Assembly (NCBI GenBank): GCA_029261795.1 | Contig: JAJDAP010000082.1 | Location: 1 to 64,000, forward strand | Source of the DNA: Deltaproteobacteria bacterium | Lineage (GTDB): Bacteria > Myxococcota_A > UBA9160 > UBA6930 | Length of the DNA stretch: 64,000 nucleotides | Reading direction: 5' to 3' | Part shown: one piece after another, positions 43,271 through 51,604 of the stretch | Layout of the letters: each line of letters starts with the position of its first letter | Numbering within the stretch: position 1 is the stretch's first letter | Notes under the pieces: generated by a model | The model's input: only the letters and a program-made list of their open reading frames with translations | Databases searched by the model: none | What the model was told of the DNA's origin: nothing | Translations under genes and position numbers: made by a program

Positions 43271-44719
43271 ATGCAGCGCCTGTGGGCTCCCCCTTCGGGA
43301 CTGGCCTGCGGCGATGGGGATCCGATGGGTCGTCGATTCATCGTTTGCGATGGCGCCGAGCTGGCAAGGCTCTGGGCGCGCATCGGCTCGAGCGAGAGCG
43401 AAGAACTGACGTGGGTGCCGCGTGAGGACGAGACTCGTGCGCGTCCGCCCGGATTCCATGCACTCCCTGGCGGCCTCTCCGCTGACGCGATCACCAAACT
43501 CGACCCGAAGAGCGGCGACGAGTTCGCGCTGATCTCGGATGAAGGCCCGTTCGTGCGCGCTGCGGTGTCCGCCGTGCATGCGGCGGCCCCGGATGCGCCC
43601 GTCCTGGTGATGTCGGACAGGCTCGACGACGATGACCTTCCCGAGCATCCGTGCCTGCGACGGACCGGCCTGCGCACGCAGATCCGCGACGACGTGGACC
43701 ACGAGTTCGCCCACCTCGGCAACCTGCACCGTGTGGTCGAACTCCGGGAACTGCTCGGCGCCCGCGACCGGATTGGCATCCTGCTCCAGCCGGACCCCGA
43801 TCCCGATGGCATCGCGGCCGGTCTCGGCTTGCGCGCCGTCCTCGGTCGCAAATCCCCGACCGCGCCGCTGATCTCGTTTGGTGCGATCACCCGGCCCGAG
43901 AATCAGGCCATGGTGCAGGCGCTTGGTATCGACGTTCGCGTCGTGACGCCGGACGAACTCGACGAGTTCGACGCGTTGGCCCTCGTCGACGTGCAACCGA
44001 ATGTCTTCGGCGAGAGCCCGCCGGCCCGGGTCTTGAGCGTCGAAGCCGTGATCGATCATCACCCGGAACGCACCGGCTACGACTCGATCTTCAAGGACAT
44101 CCGCGTAAGCTACGGGGCCACGGCTTCCATGCTCATCGAGTACCTCGAGGCCGCCGGGCTCGAGATCCGCCCCAAGCTCGCGACGGCCCTGCTCTATGGC
44201 ATCAAGAGCGATACGCAGTTGTTGGGTCGCGATACCAGTGCGGCCGACATGCGCGCTTTCGCGACGGTTCACCAGCGCCACAGCCCAGCGCTGCTCCGTC
44301 GCATCGAACGCCCGGCCCTGCCCTGGGACGGGTTGCGAGCACTCGGCCGCGCACTCGCGCGCACCAAGATCGATGAGGGCATCCATCTGCTCGTGCTCGG
44401 ACGCGTTCGCGAAGACGTCATTCCCCAGGTCGCCGAGCTGGGGCTCCAAGCCGAGCACACCGAGTGGGCGATTGCCGCGGGTACCGTCGGCAGCAACCTG
44501 GTCTTCTCGGTACGCAACGTCGGGTATGTCCGCGCGGCGGGCGAAGTCGTGCGCGCCGTGGTCGAGGGCCTCGGGGTCGGCGGCGGCCATCGCTCGATGG
44601 CCAAGGGCATCATCCCGCTGAAGGCCTTCCGCGAGGTCTACGGTCGCGCCGATCAGAAGACCATCAGCACGGCACTCTTCGAGGCTTTCGTGAAGGCGAT
44701 TCACGAGCCGAAGGAATGA
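43271..44719 (+). CDS. DHH/DHHA1 phosphoesterase with an N-terminal regulator-like domain
   Basis: The protein has 482 residues from the ATG at 43271; the ATG at 43325 is also possible. Residues about 18-155 look like a Rossmann TrkA-N/RCK-type domain (RRFIVCDGAELARLW, FALISDEGPFVRAAV, VLVMSDRLDD). The DHH domain follows: LLQPDPDPDGIAAGLGL (metal acids), ALVDVQPNVF, VIDHHPERTG, then the DHHA1 signature GVGGGHRSMAKG near residue 440. Such proteins cut short RNA or nucleotide phosphoesters (NrnA, GdpP types). The stop overlaps the next gene (ATGA). Confidence 0.85.
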   Translation: MQRLWAPPSGLACGDGDPMGRRFIVCDGAELARLWARIGSSESEELTWVPREDETRARPPGFHALPGGLSADAITKLDPKSGDEFALISDEGPFVRAAVSAVHAAAPDAPVLVMSDRLDDDDLPEHPCLRRTGLRTQIRDDVDHEFAHLGNLHRVVELRELLGARDRIGILLQPDPDPDGIAAGLGLRAVLGRKSPTAPLISFGAITRPENQAMVQALGIDVRVVTPDELDEFDALALVDVQPNVFGESPPARVLSVEAVIDHHPERTGYDSIFKDIRVSYGATASMLIEYLEAAGLEIRPKLATALLYGIKSDTQLLGRDTSAADMRAFATVHQRHSPALLRRIERPALPWDGLRALGRALARTKIDEGIHLLVLGRVREDVIPQVAELGLQAEHTEWAIAAGTVGSNLVFSVRNVGYVRAAGEVVRAVVEGLGVGGGHRSMAKGIIPLKAFREVYGRADQKTISTALFEAFVKAIHEPKE

Positions 44720-45027
44720 AGTTCCCGCTCCTCGACGAGAGCGCGCTCGAGGCCGCGCTCGCCAGCCTCGATGGCTGGACGGTCGAGGCTGGCAAACTGC
44801 ACAAGCAGTTCACCTTCACGGATTTCATCGAAGCGTTCGGCTTCATGACGAAAGTGGCCATCGTCGCGGAGGGCCTGAACCACCATCCCGAGTGGTTCAA
44901 CGTCTACAACCGCGTCACCGTCGACCTGACGACCCACGATTCCGGCGGCATCACCGCGAACGACACGGGCCTCGCCACGCGCATGAACGAACTGGCCGGT
45001 AGCGAGTCGGCGACCGCGCAGCGATGA
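44716..45027 (+). CDS. phhB: pterin-4a-carbinolamine dehydratase
   Basis: The protein has 103 residues. The family signature is seen as LNHHPEWFNVYNRVTVDLTT (about 55-74), including the catalytic His pair. It recycles the pterin cofactor of aromatic amino acid hydroxylases, or acts in other pterin metabolism; no hydroxylase is nearby. It is translationally coupled to the DHH gene (ATGA). The first helix includes EAALASLDGWTVE. Confidence 0.92.
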   Translation: MKFPLLDESALEAALASLDGWTVEAGKLHKQFTFTDFIEAFGFMTKVAIVAEGLNHHPEWFNVYNRVTVDLTTHDSGGITANDTGLATRMNELAGSESATAQR

Positions 45028-45080
45028 AGCTCCCGCCTGCGACGTTGGGAGCGCTGGAGCACAAGCGTTAGTCTCGAGGG

Positions 45081-45320
45081 ATGCGCGGCCGCTACTCCCT
45101 GACCGATCACGTGCTGACGCGGCTGGTGGGTGTGCTCATCCTCGCCGCGACGCTGGGGCCCTGGATCCAGGACAGCAGCCTCAGCCCCGGCACGCAAATC
45201 ATCGAGACCATCGCGCTCTCGTTCGGGATCGGCGTCGCGCTCCTCGGCGCGGTCGAGGGGGTCGCTCACGGAATTCGCATCTTCGTCATCCCGCGCGGTC
45301 CCGAAGATCCGCCGCGCTAA
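45081..45320 (+). CDS. small membrane protein
   Basis: The protein has 79 residues with two hydrophobic helices (about 15-32 and 40-62) and a short polar tail (IPRGPEDPPR). There is no ribosome site; a TAGTCT box ends 6 nt before the ATG, a leaderless pattern. I do not recognise it. It may be real because it fills a gap between plus-strand genes and has helix-turn-helix membrane topology. Confidence 0.45.
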   Translation: MRGRYSLTDHVLTRLVGVLILAATLGPWIQDSSLSPGTQIIETIALSFGIGVALLGAVEGVAHGIRIFVIPRGPEDPPR

Positions 45321-45395
45321 CTTCGCGCGGTGACGATCCAGGATCTCGGCAGCATCGGCGAACTCATCGCGGCCCTCGCGACCGTGGCGCGCGCT

Positions 45396-46949
45396 TCAGA
45401 CCAAGGTCAACAGATCGTGCGCTCCCGCCAGCCGCTCCTGGATCGGAATCCCCACCGGGCAGGAACCCGCGCACGGCGCGGCGCAACCGACACAGGTCGA
45501 GGCGTTCTTCTCGAGCTTCGCGTAGAGGCGCATCGCCTCTTTCTCGTCGCCGTAGTCCTCGAAGTACATGCGATGGCGCAGGATGTCGTTGATCGCGAGC
45601 TGCTCGCTGCAACTCGACAGACAGACGCCGCAGTGCGGCGCGCAGTGGGTCCCCGCGATCTGGCGGTCGTACTCGCCGAGGAGGGCCGTGTCGTCTGGCG
45701 TCAGCCGCTGACCTGAAGCCCGCAGATACTCGTCGACATGCTGGAATTCGAAGAACGAGATCACGGCGGCGGAAACGTTGGGGTTGGAAAGCACCCACTT
45801 GAGCGCAGCCTGGCTGTAGCTTGGCGCCTGCTGTTGGAAGTCCGCCAGATTCTCGTGCTTGGCGCCCTTGAGCGTCTTCATGGCGATCACGCCCATGTCC
45901 TGCTCGTCGTGCGCGCGGTCGATCAGACCCGGAATGCTAGGCCAGGCTCCGTGATGATAGGCGAGCATCATCACATCGAAGCGGCTGGACTCGACGGCCG
46001 CCGTCGCGACCGCCGTCAGGTTTGGTGTGTGCGATGAGAAGCCGAGATTTCGAACCTTGCCTTCTTCCTTCAGGCGGTCGAAGGCTTCGTGCAGATTCTC
46101 GTCCATCAATCGATCGACCGAATCGCAGGAATGCACGTGGGCGAGATCCGCATGGTCGGTTCGGAGCCGGGTGAGGCTCTCCTCGATGATGCGCTTGTAG
46201 TCGGCCACCGGGGTGCCGGCACCGAGATGGCCCCACGGCGTACAGAACTTGGTGGCCACGAAGACTTCGTCTCGACGCCCCTGGATCGCCTCACCGACGA
46301 CGGTCTCGCTTCCAGTTGCCGAGTAGTCAGGCGACGTATCGATGTAGTTGACGCCACGATCCAGCGCGCGGCGGATCACATCCACGCCCTTCGATCCCTC
46401 GAGGCGACCCACTCGACCCGAGCCGAGCACGACATCCGAGATGCGCCAATCCGTGCGGCCGAGGCGCCGATAGCCGGCATCAGGATCGACACGCGCGCCC
46501 TTCCATTCATCGAGATAGTTCTCGTGATGGGTCGGCACCTTGGCCTGCACGTGCTTGTTGACTTCGATCCAGCCCGACGGCGCGCGTCCCCAACCGAACG
46601 CCCCACGCAGCACCGCGACACCACCGGCCAGAACCGAAGCGCCGACGCCCGCGCCCACGGCGAGCGCCCTGCGGCGGCCGGCATCCGGCGCCTGGTCACT
46701 GGAGCTGCTTGCGAAGCGGCCCGCGAGCACGCCGATGAAGACGAGACCGAGCACGATGTAGAAGAGCCCGGCCATCGCGTTGTTGCCCGCCAGACCCGTC
46801 GCCTCGAATAACGACTGGATCGCGCTCCCGAAGGGATAGGCCGTCCAATCGAGCCCGATGAACAACTCGTAGGCGAAGCCGCCGAGTGCGAAGAATCCGA
46901 ACAGCCCGATACCCAGGACCCAGGCCGCAATTCGCAGGGATCGATTCAT
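45396..46949 (-). CDS. aldo/keto reductase with membrane N terminus and ferredoxin-like tail
   Basis: The protein has 517 residues. Residues 1-75 hold two membrane helices, and another helix with a twin-Arg-like start follows (RRRALAVGAGVGASVLAGG, about 92-110). The AKR barrel covers about 155-425 with NYIDTSPDYSATGSE (Asp and Tyr), VATKFCTPWG (Lys) and ADLAHVHSCD (His). The C-terminal tail carries two Cys clusters, CAPHCGVCLSSC and CVGCAAPCAGSCPVG, as in ferredoxin-like extensions of AKR proteins. It could take electrons from a Fe-S donor on the membrane. The ATG has GGGAGGG upstream and TATACT further up. Confidence 0.85.
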   Translation of the reverse strand: MNRSLRIAAWVLGIGLFGFFALGGFAYELFIGLDWTAYPFGSAIQSLFEATGLAGNNAMAGLFYIVLGLVFIGVLAGRFASSSSDQAPDAGRRRALAVGAGVGASVLAGGVAVLRGAFGWGRAPSGWIEVNKHVQAKVPTHHENYLDEWKGARVDPDAGYRRLGRTDWRISDVVLGSGRVGRLEGSKGVDVIRRALDRGVNYIDTSPDYSATGSETVVGEAIQGRRDEVFVATKFCTPWGHLGAGTPVADYKRIIEESLTRLRTDHADLAHVHSCDSVDRLMDENLHEAFDRLKEEGKVRNLGFSSHTPNLTAVATAAVESSRFDVMMLAYHHGAWPSIPGLIDRAHDEQDMGVIAMKTLKGAKHENLADFQQQAPSYSQAALKWVLSNPNVSAAVISFFEFQHVDEYLRASGQRLTPDDTALLGEYDRQIAGTHCAPHCGVCLSSCSEQLAINDILRHRMYFEDYGDEKEAMRLYAKLEKNASTCVGCAAPCAGSCPVGIPIQERLAGAHDLLTLV

Positions 46950-47003
46950 GGCGATGCCCTCCCGGCGGCGAGTATACGCAAGTCCCCGAAGCGCGTTCGG
47001 AGG

Positions 47004-47795
47004 TCAGCTCGACAGCGTATCTGCCAATCGGTGAACCTCGTCCAGCCCGTGCGGCTTCGCTGGATCGAGTTCGAGCCAGAGGTCGACCGCGACGTCCGGG
47101 TTCGTCGCAAGCTCGTTGGCGCGATCCGCCGCCTCGGCTCCGGCGCCGGTCACTGCGACGCGTGGCCGCGAACCCGCCTCGAGGGATTCGTGAAGATACG
47201 GCGACACCTCGGTTCGGACGTCGACCAGCACCCCGAGATCCAACCGCGCCGCGCGACGAAGCGCCAACTCCGCGCGTGCGCCGACCCAGAGCGGCGGCCC
47301 ACCCGGCCGCGCCGGCTTGGGGAACACCTCGATCCCGTCCAGCTGGAAGTGACGACCCTCGAATTGGATCGGTCCCTCGTCCCAGGCGGCGCGCAGGATG
47401 GCGATCGCTTCCTCGAAGCGCCCGCCGCGATCCTCCGCCTCGAGTCCGAAGCCGGCGAGTTCGCCGCGGTCCGCACCCAGCCCGATCCCCAGTTCGAAGC
47501 GCCCGCCCGCGATTCCGTCCAGCGTCGCCACGTCCTCGGCCACGCGAAGAGGATGATGGAGCGGCAGCGGAAGGACCGCGGTGGCGATCACCAGCCGCTC
47601 GGTGATGGCCGCGGCAGCAGCGCAGACCAGCAGTGCTGCCGGCACGCCACCGACGCCCAGGCGTTCCGGTACAGCCAGCAGCGCGATACCGGCGGCCTCG
47701 GCCTCAGCGGCCAGTTCGACGATGCGAGCCAACGACTGCGGGTCCCGGGCGTCCGCGGGCACCACGCGAACGCCAACCCGGATTGCCCGAGCCAC
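47004..47795 (-). CDS. LLM-class flavin-dependent oxidoreductase
   Basis: The protein has 263 residues, slightly short for the family. It shows IRVGVRVVPAD, LVIATAVLPLPLHHPLRVAED, FELGIGLGADRGELAGFG, RFEEAIAILRAAW and GRHFQLDGIEVFPKPA, the usual order of luciferase-like monooxygenases that use F420 or FMN. The C terminus is degenerate. The GTG at 47795 has AGGAG 8 nt upstream. It is divergent from the 47856 gene. Confidence 0.85.
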   Translation of the reverse strand: MARAIRVGVRVVPADARDPQSLARIVELAAEAEAAGIALLAVPERLGVGGVPAALLVCAAAAAITERLVIATAVLPLPLHHPLRVAEDVATLDGIAGGRFELGIGLGADRGELAGFGLEAEDRGGRFEEAIAILRAAWDEGPIQFEGRHFQLDGIEVFPKPARPGGPPLWVGARAELALRRAARLDLGVLVDVRTEVSPYLHESLEAGSRPRVAVTGAGAEAADRANELATNPDVAVDLWLELDPAKPHGLDEVHRLADTLSS

Positions 47796-47842
47796 CCCAC
47801 TACTCCTGCTCGATCCCACGTTTCCGGCCTCCAAGCCCCGCC

Positions 47843-47848
47843 TATACT
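47843..47848 (+). promoter_or_regulatory. putative leaderless -10 box
   Basis: TATACT ends 7 nt before the ATG at 47856, and no Shine-Dalgarno is present. The -35 is poor. Confidence 0.4.
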
Positions 47849-47855
47849 GGCCGAG

Positions 47856-48377
47856 ATGCTGGTTCCGCGCCGGATCACGGCGGATCTCGTTCGGGTGACG
47901 GTGGTTCAGGAGGGAGCCGACTGCGGCGTCGCGCTCGAGTTCAACCCCACCAGCCGCAACGCCCGCGACCTCGGCCCGATCGAGGAATTCGCCGACCTCG
48001 GTGCCGAGCTTACGCTCGAGACCTCCCGCGGGCTCGGAACGGTGCTGCGAGTCTTGCGGGCCGGGCGCCTCGCGACGCCGCGTCCGCCTGAGAGCTGGCT
48101 CGGCGAGCCGGAACTCGCCGCCAGGCGGCTCGGCTTCGCGATCGGTCGGGCCTTTGCCCTGGATGTGGTCGGGCGCACCCGGATGCGATTCACCGCGTGG
48201 ACCGAGAATGAGACCATCGAGATTCCGAACGTGGCCGACGTAAAAAGCGACGGCGACGCGTTCCTTGTGCGGTGCATCGGGCATCGAATGCCCGTACGGA
48301 TCGCACGAGAGATCGTCGTGCGACACGAGACCGATCACGAACGATGGTTCGAAGTCACCGCAATCGAACGCGCCTGA
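47856..48377 (+). CDS. conserved-looking hypothetical protein
   Basis: The protein has 173 residues and looks soluble. It begins MLVPRRITADLVRVTVVQEG, has a beta-rich middle and a C-terminal half with RTRMRFTAWTENETIEIPN and VRCIGHRMPVRIARE. The Arg/Glu pattern suggests a small beta-barrel or sheet protein. No known motif was recognised. The leaderless TATACT and codon use like its neighbours support a real gene. Confidence 0.6.
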   Translation: MLVPRRITADLVRVTVVQEGADCGVALEFNPTSRNARDLGPIEEFADLGAELTLETSRGLGTVLRVLRAGRLATPRPPESWLGEPELAARRLGFAIGRAFALDVVGRTRMRFTAWTENETIEIPNVADVKSDGDAFLVRCIGHRMPVRIAREIVVRHETDHERWFEVTAIERA

Positions 48378-48429
48378 AACCGGCGCACTCGCTAGATTGG
48401 CGGCTTCCTGCAGCGCCCGGAGCCCTCAC

Positions 48430-48894
48430 ATGCCGAATCCCCGACTCGTCGACAGCATCGAGACCGCTGAGAGTCTGATCGGGAAGGATCTTGGCGCAGC
48501 CGACTGGCTCGAGATCACGCAAGAGCGGATCGACATGTTTGGCGAAGCCACCAACGACAAACAATGGATCCACTGCGACCCGGTGCGCGCCAAGACCGAG
48601 TCGCCCTATGGAACGACCATCGCCCACGGCCACCTCACCATGTCGCTCGCGCCGTTCATGCTGCAACAGATCGTCGACTTCCGGGCGAAGATGCTGGTGA
48701 ACCCGGGCGTCGAACGCGTACGGCTGCGCACGCCGGTCAAATGCGGGGATCGCATCCGCATGCACGCCATGCTCAAGAACCTGCGCAGGCTCCCGGACGG
48801 CGGCGTGCGCGCCACCATCGGCATCAAGTTCGAAATCGAGGGCCAGGAACGCCCCGCCGCCTTCGGCGACGTCCTACTCGTCTACTTCCTCTGA
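48430..48894 (+). CDS. MaoC-like (R)-specific enoyl-CoA hydratase
   Basis: The protein has 154 residues, the length of single hot-dog dehydratases. The hydratase motif runs through ITQERIDMFGEATNDKQWIH with Asp and His for catalysis (about 37-56) and continues SPYGTTIAHGHLTMSL. Members hydrate 2-enoyl-CoA to (R)-3-hydroxyacyl-CoA in fatty acid or polyhydroxyalkanoate metabolism. The TGA stop is part of the REP palindrome arm (TGAGCGGGG). Confidence 0.9.
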   Translation: MPNPRLVDSIETAESLIGKDLGAADWLEITQERIDMFGEATNDKQWIHCDPVRAKTESPYGTTIAHGHLTMSLAPFMLQQIVDFRAKMLVNPGVERVRLRTPVKCGDRIRMHAMLKNLRRLPDGGVRATIGIKFEIEGQERPAAFGDVLLVYFL

Positions 48895-48984
48895 GCGGGG
48901 ACGGACTCCTCAAAGTTTCAAAGTTGCAGGTTTCCCTGTGGGTAAACTTGCAACTTTGAAACTTTGAGGAGTCCGTCCCCGCTC
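48893..48984. repeat. REP-like palindrome, copy 3
   Basis: 92 bp: outer arm GAGCGGGGACGGACTCCTCA, inner AAAGTTTCAAAGTTGCAGGT and complement, with a short loop (TTTCCCTGTGGGTAAA region). It fills the whole gap between the convergent MaoC and alpha/beta hydrolase genes. Both TGA stops lie at its ends, each reading TGAGCGGGG into the arm. Confidence 0.9.
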
Positions 48985-49864
48985 AGAGGAATTCCTGGCT
49001 TGCTTTCAGGAAGATGTCTAGTTGGTCGTGGTGCACCCAGTGGCCGGCGCCTTCGACGTTGACGACGCGGGCGTCGCTGAAGGCTGACATGCGGCCGTCC
49101 TTCTCGGGATCCCTGGCCCAGCTCTCGGTGCCACGCATCAACAAGACCGGGCAGCTGACGCGCGCCCAGAGCGAACGCGTGTCTTCGCTGCGGAAGCGAG
49201 CGGGCGCGAAGGCGCGCACGTAGTTATCGAACTTCCAGCTGAAGGTACCGTCTTCGTTGCGCGCCACACCGTGGACCGTGAGATGACGTGCCTGCTCGCC
49301 AGAGAGGTGAGGGTTGGCTTCCTGCATGCGCTTCGCCGCTTCGTCGATGCTCGCATAACGTCGCGGCGCGCGACCCGCGAGGCCCTGCATCGATTCGACC
49401 CAATTCCCGATTCGCTCGTGCGCCGGCGTCGCTTCGAGCCGTTTCTGCATCTCCGGCGGCGGGCCCATCCCTTCGATCGAGACCAGCTTCGAAACCCGAT
49501 CGGGGAACGTGCCCGCGTAGTGCAGCACCACGGCCCCGCCTAGGGAGTGCCCGATCAGGATCACCGGCCCGCCGCCGAGGGCCTCGATCAGCTGCGCCAG
49601 ATCGAGGACGAAATCCCAGATCGCGTAGGTGCCCCCCACAGCCCAGGCGCTATCGCCGTGGCCCCGGAGATCCGGCGCGACCACGTGGTAATCGTGGCGC
49701 AGTACCCGGGCCACATGGTCCCAGTTCCGGGCATGGTCCTTGCCGCCGTGAACCAGCACGACGGTAGGGGCGTCCTCGTTCCCCCAATCCACGTAGTGGA
49801 GCCGCAGGCGCTGGGAAACGTAGAAGTTCGAAGTCGGGCCGATCACGTCGAGGGCTTGGCTCAT
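48983..49864 (-). CDS. alpha/beta hydrolase
   Basis: The protein has 293 residues. It reads VVLVHGGKDHARNWDHVA (oxyanion HG), VAPDLRGHGDS, VILIGHSLGGAVVLHYA (nucleophile Ser), VLLMRGTESWARDPEK (Asp) and VEGAGHWVHHD (His). The order matches epoxide-hydrolase or haloalkane-type relatives; the substrate cannot be told. The TGA stop is inside the REP arm. The ATG at 49864 follows a 98-bp divergent gap shared with nadE. Confidence 0.85.
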   Translation of the reverse strand: MSQALDVIGPTSNFYVSQRLRLHYVDWGNEDAPTVVLVHGGKDHARNWDHVARVLRHDYHVVAPDLRGHGDSAWAVGGTYAIWDFVLDLAQLIEALGGGPVILIGHSLGGAVVLHYAGTFPDRVSKLVSIEGMGPPPEMQKRLEATPAHERIGNWVESMQGLAGRAPRRYASIDEAAKRMQEANPHLSGEQARHLTVHGVARNEDGTFSWKFDNYVRAFAPARFRSEDTRSLWARVSCPVLLMRGTESWARDPEKDGRMSAFSDARVVNVEGAGHWVHHDQLDIFLKASQEFL

Positions 49865-49962
49865 CGGCAACCAAGTTAGCGGCCGCGAGCGCCCGGGCAC
49901 CGGCCCACCCCCACCCTCGAGAGCCATTGACGAGTGCGCTGGCCAGCGGGATTCTCGCGCCC

Positions 49963-51600
49963 GTGAAGATCGCGCTGGCACAGCTCAACCCCACCGTCGG
50001 GGATCTGGAAGGCAACCGGAAGCTCGCCGAACAGGCCGCCGACCGCGCCGCCGCGGCGGGTGCCGAGCTGGTGGTGCTCCCCGAGCTGGTGCTGACCGGC
50101 TACCCGCCCCAGGACCTGCTCGAACGCGACGGCTTCGTCCGCGATCAGCTGCGCGAGCTCGAGACCCTCACGCGCGCCTCCAAGAAGATCGCCATGAGTC
50201 TCGGCGCCGCGCTTCCGGTCGAAGGGCGGGGCAGTCGACACCTGGCCAACGCCGCACTCTTGTTGGCCGACGGGAAGGAGGTCGCCGTCCAACACAAGAC
50301 GCTGCTGCCCACCTACGATGTCTTCGACGAGAACCGCTATTTCGTCTCGGCCCAGGATCGCGCGACATCGTTGCTCGGCAGCCGCCGCCTCGGCCTCACC
50401 GTTTGCGAAGACGCCTGGGTCGACGAAATCGGCTACCGGCGCGACCCGGTCGGGGACATGGCGGCCGACGGCGCCGAGTTGGTCCTGAATCTCTCGGCCT
50501 CCCCCTGGCATGTGGGAAAACCCGCCGAGCGGCGCCGCCTCTTCGGAGACCTGGCGGTGAAGCACTCGGTTCCGATCGTGTTCGTCAACCAGGTCGGCGG
50601 CAACGACGAGTTGATCTTCGACGGTGGCTCCTTCGTCGTCGATGCGGAGGGCCGCATCCGCACCGCGATGCCGCTGTTCGAGACCGGGCTCGAGATCGTG
50701 GATCTCGAAACGGCGCCGGCCGCAGCACAGGACACGATCGAAGACCTCGGCGACGTCGAACAACTCGCCGCTGGTCTCGTGCTCGGGATCCGCGACTACT
50801 TCCAGAAGCAAGGTCTCCCGCCAGCGGCCGTGATCGGGCTCTCGGGCGGAATCGATTCCGCCGTCACCGCCTGGCTCGCCGTCGAGGCCCTCGGCGCCGA
50901 CAACGTCACCGGTGTCGCGATGCCAGGGCCGTTCTCCTCCGAGCACAGCGTCTCCGACGCCCACGAACTCGCACGCAACCTCGGCATTCCATGCCGCACC
51001 GTCGATATCGGCACCGTGTACGAGGGCTATCGCCAGATCTTCGCGAGCCTTTTCGGCGAACGCGACGATTACGGCCTCGCGCAGCAGAACATCCAGTCCC
51101 GTATCCGCGGTGCCGTCCTGATGGCCGTCTCGAATGCCGAGAATCGCCTGGTCCTCGCTACCGGCAACAAGAGCGAACTCTCGGTCGGCTACTGCACGCT
51201 GTACGGCGATACGGTCGGCGGGCTCGCGGTGTTAGGCGACGTCTACAAGCGCGACGTCTACGCCCTCGCGCGCCATTCGAACCGGGCTCGGCCGCAGGTT
51301 CCGGTCAACACCATCGAGAAGTCTCCCTCGGCAGAACTTGCCCCGGACCAGCTCGACAGCGACGACCTGCCGACCTACGACATCCTCGACGACGTGCTGT
51401 ACCAGGCCATCGAGGGCGGCCTCGGCGTCTCCGGAATCACGGCGCCGCCAGGCGCAACGCAGGAAGTGGCCGCCAACATCGTCGGCCGACTCGACCGCAA
51501 CGAATACAAGCGCCGGCAGTCGCCGCTCGTACTGCGCGTCTCGAAGAAGGCCTTCGGCACCGGCCGCCGTCTTCCGATCGTGCACCGCTACCGGCTCTGA
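49963..51600 (+). CDS. nadE: glutamine-dependent NAD+ synthetase
   Basis: The protein has 545 residues from the GTG at 49963. The N-terminal nitrilase domain has KIALAQLNPTVGDLEGN, ELVLTGYPPQDLL (catalytic Glu), HKTLLPTYDVFDE (Lys) and LTVCEDAWVDE (Cys). The C-terminal synthetase has IGLSGGIDSAVTAWLAV (SGGxDS), then ATGNKSELSVGYCTLYGD and IEKSPSAEL. It amidates nicotinate adenine dinucleotide with glutamine, the last step of NAD synthesis. Convergent with the next gene across 4 bp. Confidence 0.97.
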   Translation: MKIALAQLNPTVGDLEGNRKLAEQAADRAAAAGAELVVLPELVLTGYPPQDLLERDGFVRDQLRELETLTRASKKIAMSLGAALPVEGRGSRHLANAALLLADGKEVAVQHKTLLPTYDVFDENRYFVSAQDRATSLLGSRRLGLTVCEDAWVDEIGYRRDPVGDMAADGAELVLNLSASPWHVGKPAERRRLFGDLAVKHSVPIVFVNQVGGNDELIFDGGSFVVDAEGRIRTAMPLFETGLEIVDLETAPAAAQDTIEDLGDVEQLAAGLVLGIRDYFQKQGLPPAAVIGLSGGIDSAVTAWLAVEALGADNVTGVAMPGPFSSEHSVSDAHELARNLGIPCRTVDIGTVYEGYRQIFASLFGERDDYGLAQQNIQSRIRGAVLMAVSNAENRLVLATGNKSELSVGYCTLYGDTVGGLAVLGDVYKRDVYALARHSNRARPQVPVNTIEKSPSAELAPDQLDSDDLPTYDILDDVLYQAIEGGLGVSGITAPPGATQEVAANIVGRLDRNEYKRRQSPLVLRVSKKAFGTGRRLPIVHRYRL

Positions 51601-51604
51601 AGCT

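Noticed and set aside
48291-48300. Possible CRISPR-like or tandem repeats in the window
   Set aside because: No regularly spaced direct repeats occur; the only repeated units are the three REP palindromes, two MITE-like palindromes and the 11-bp duplication.
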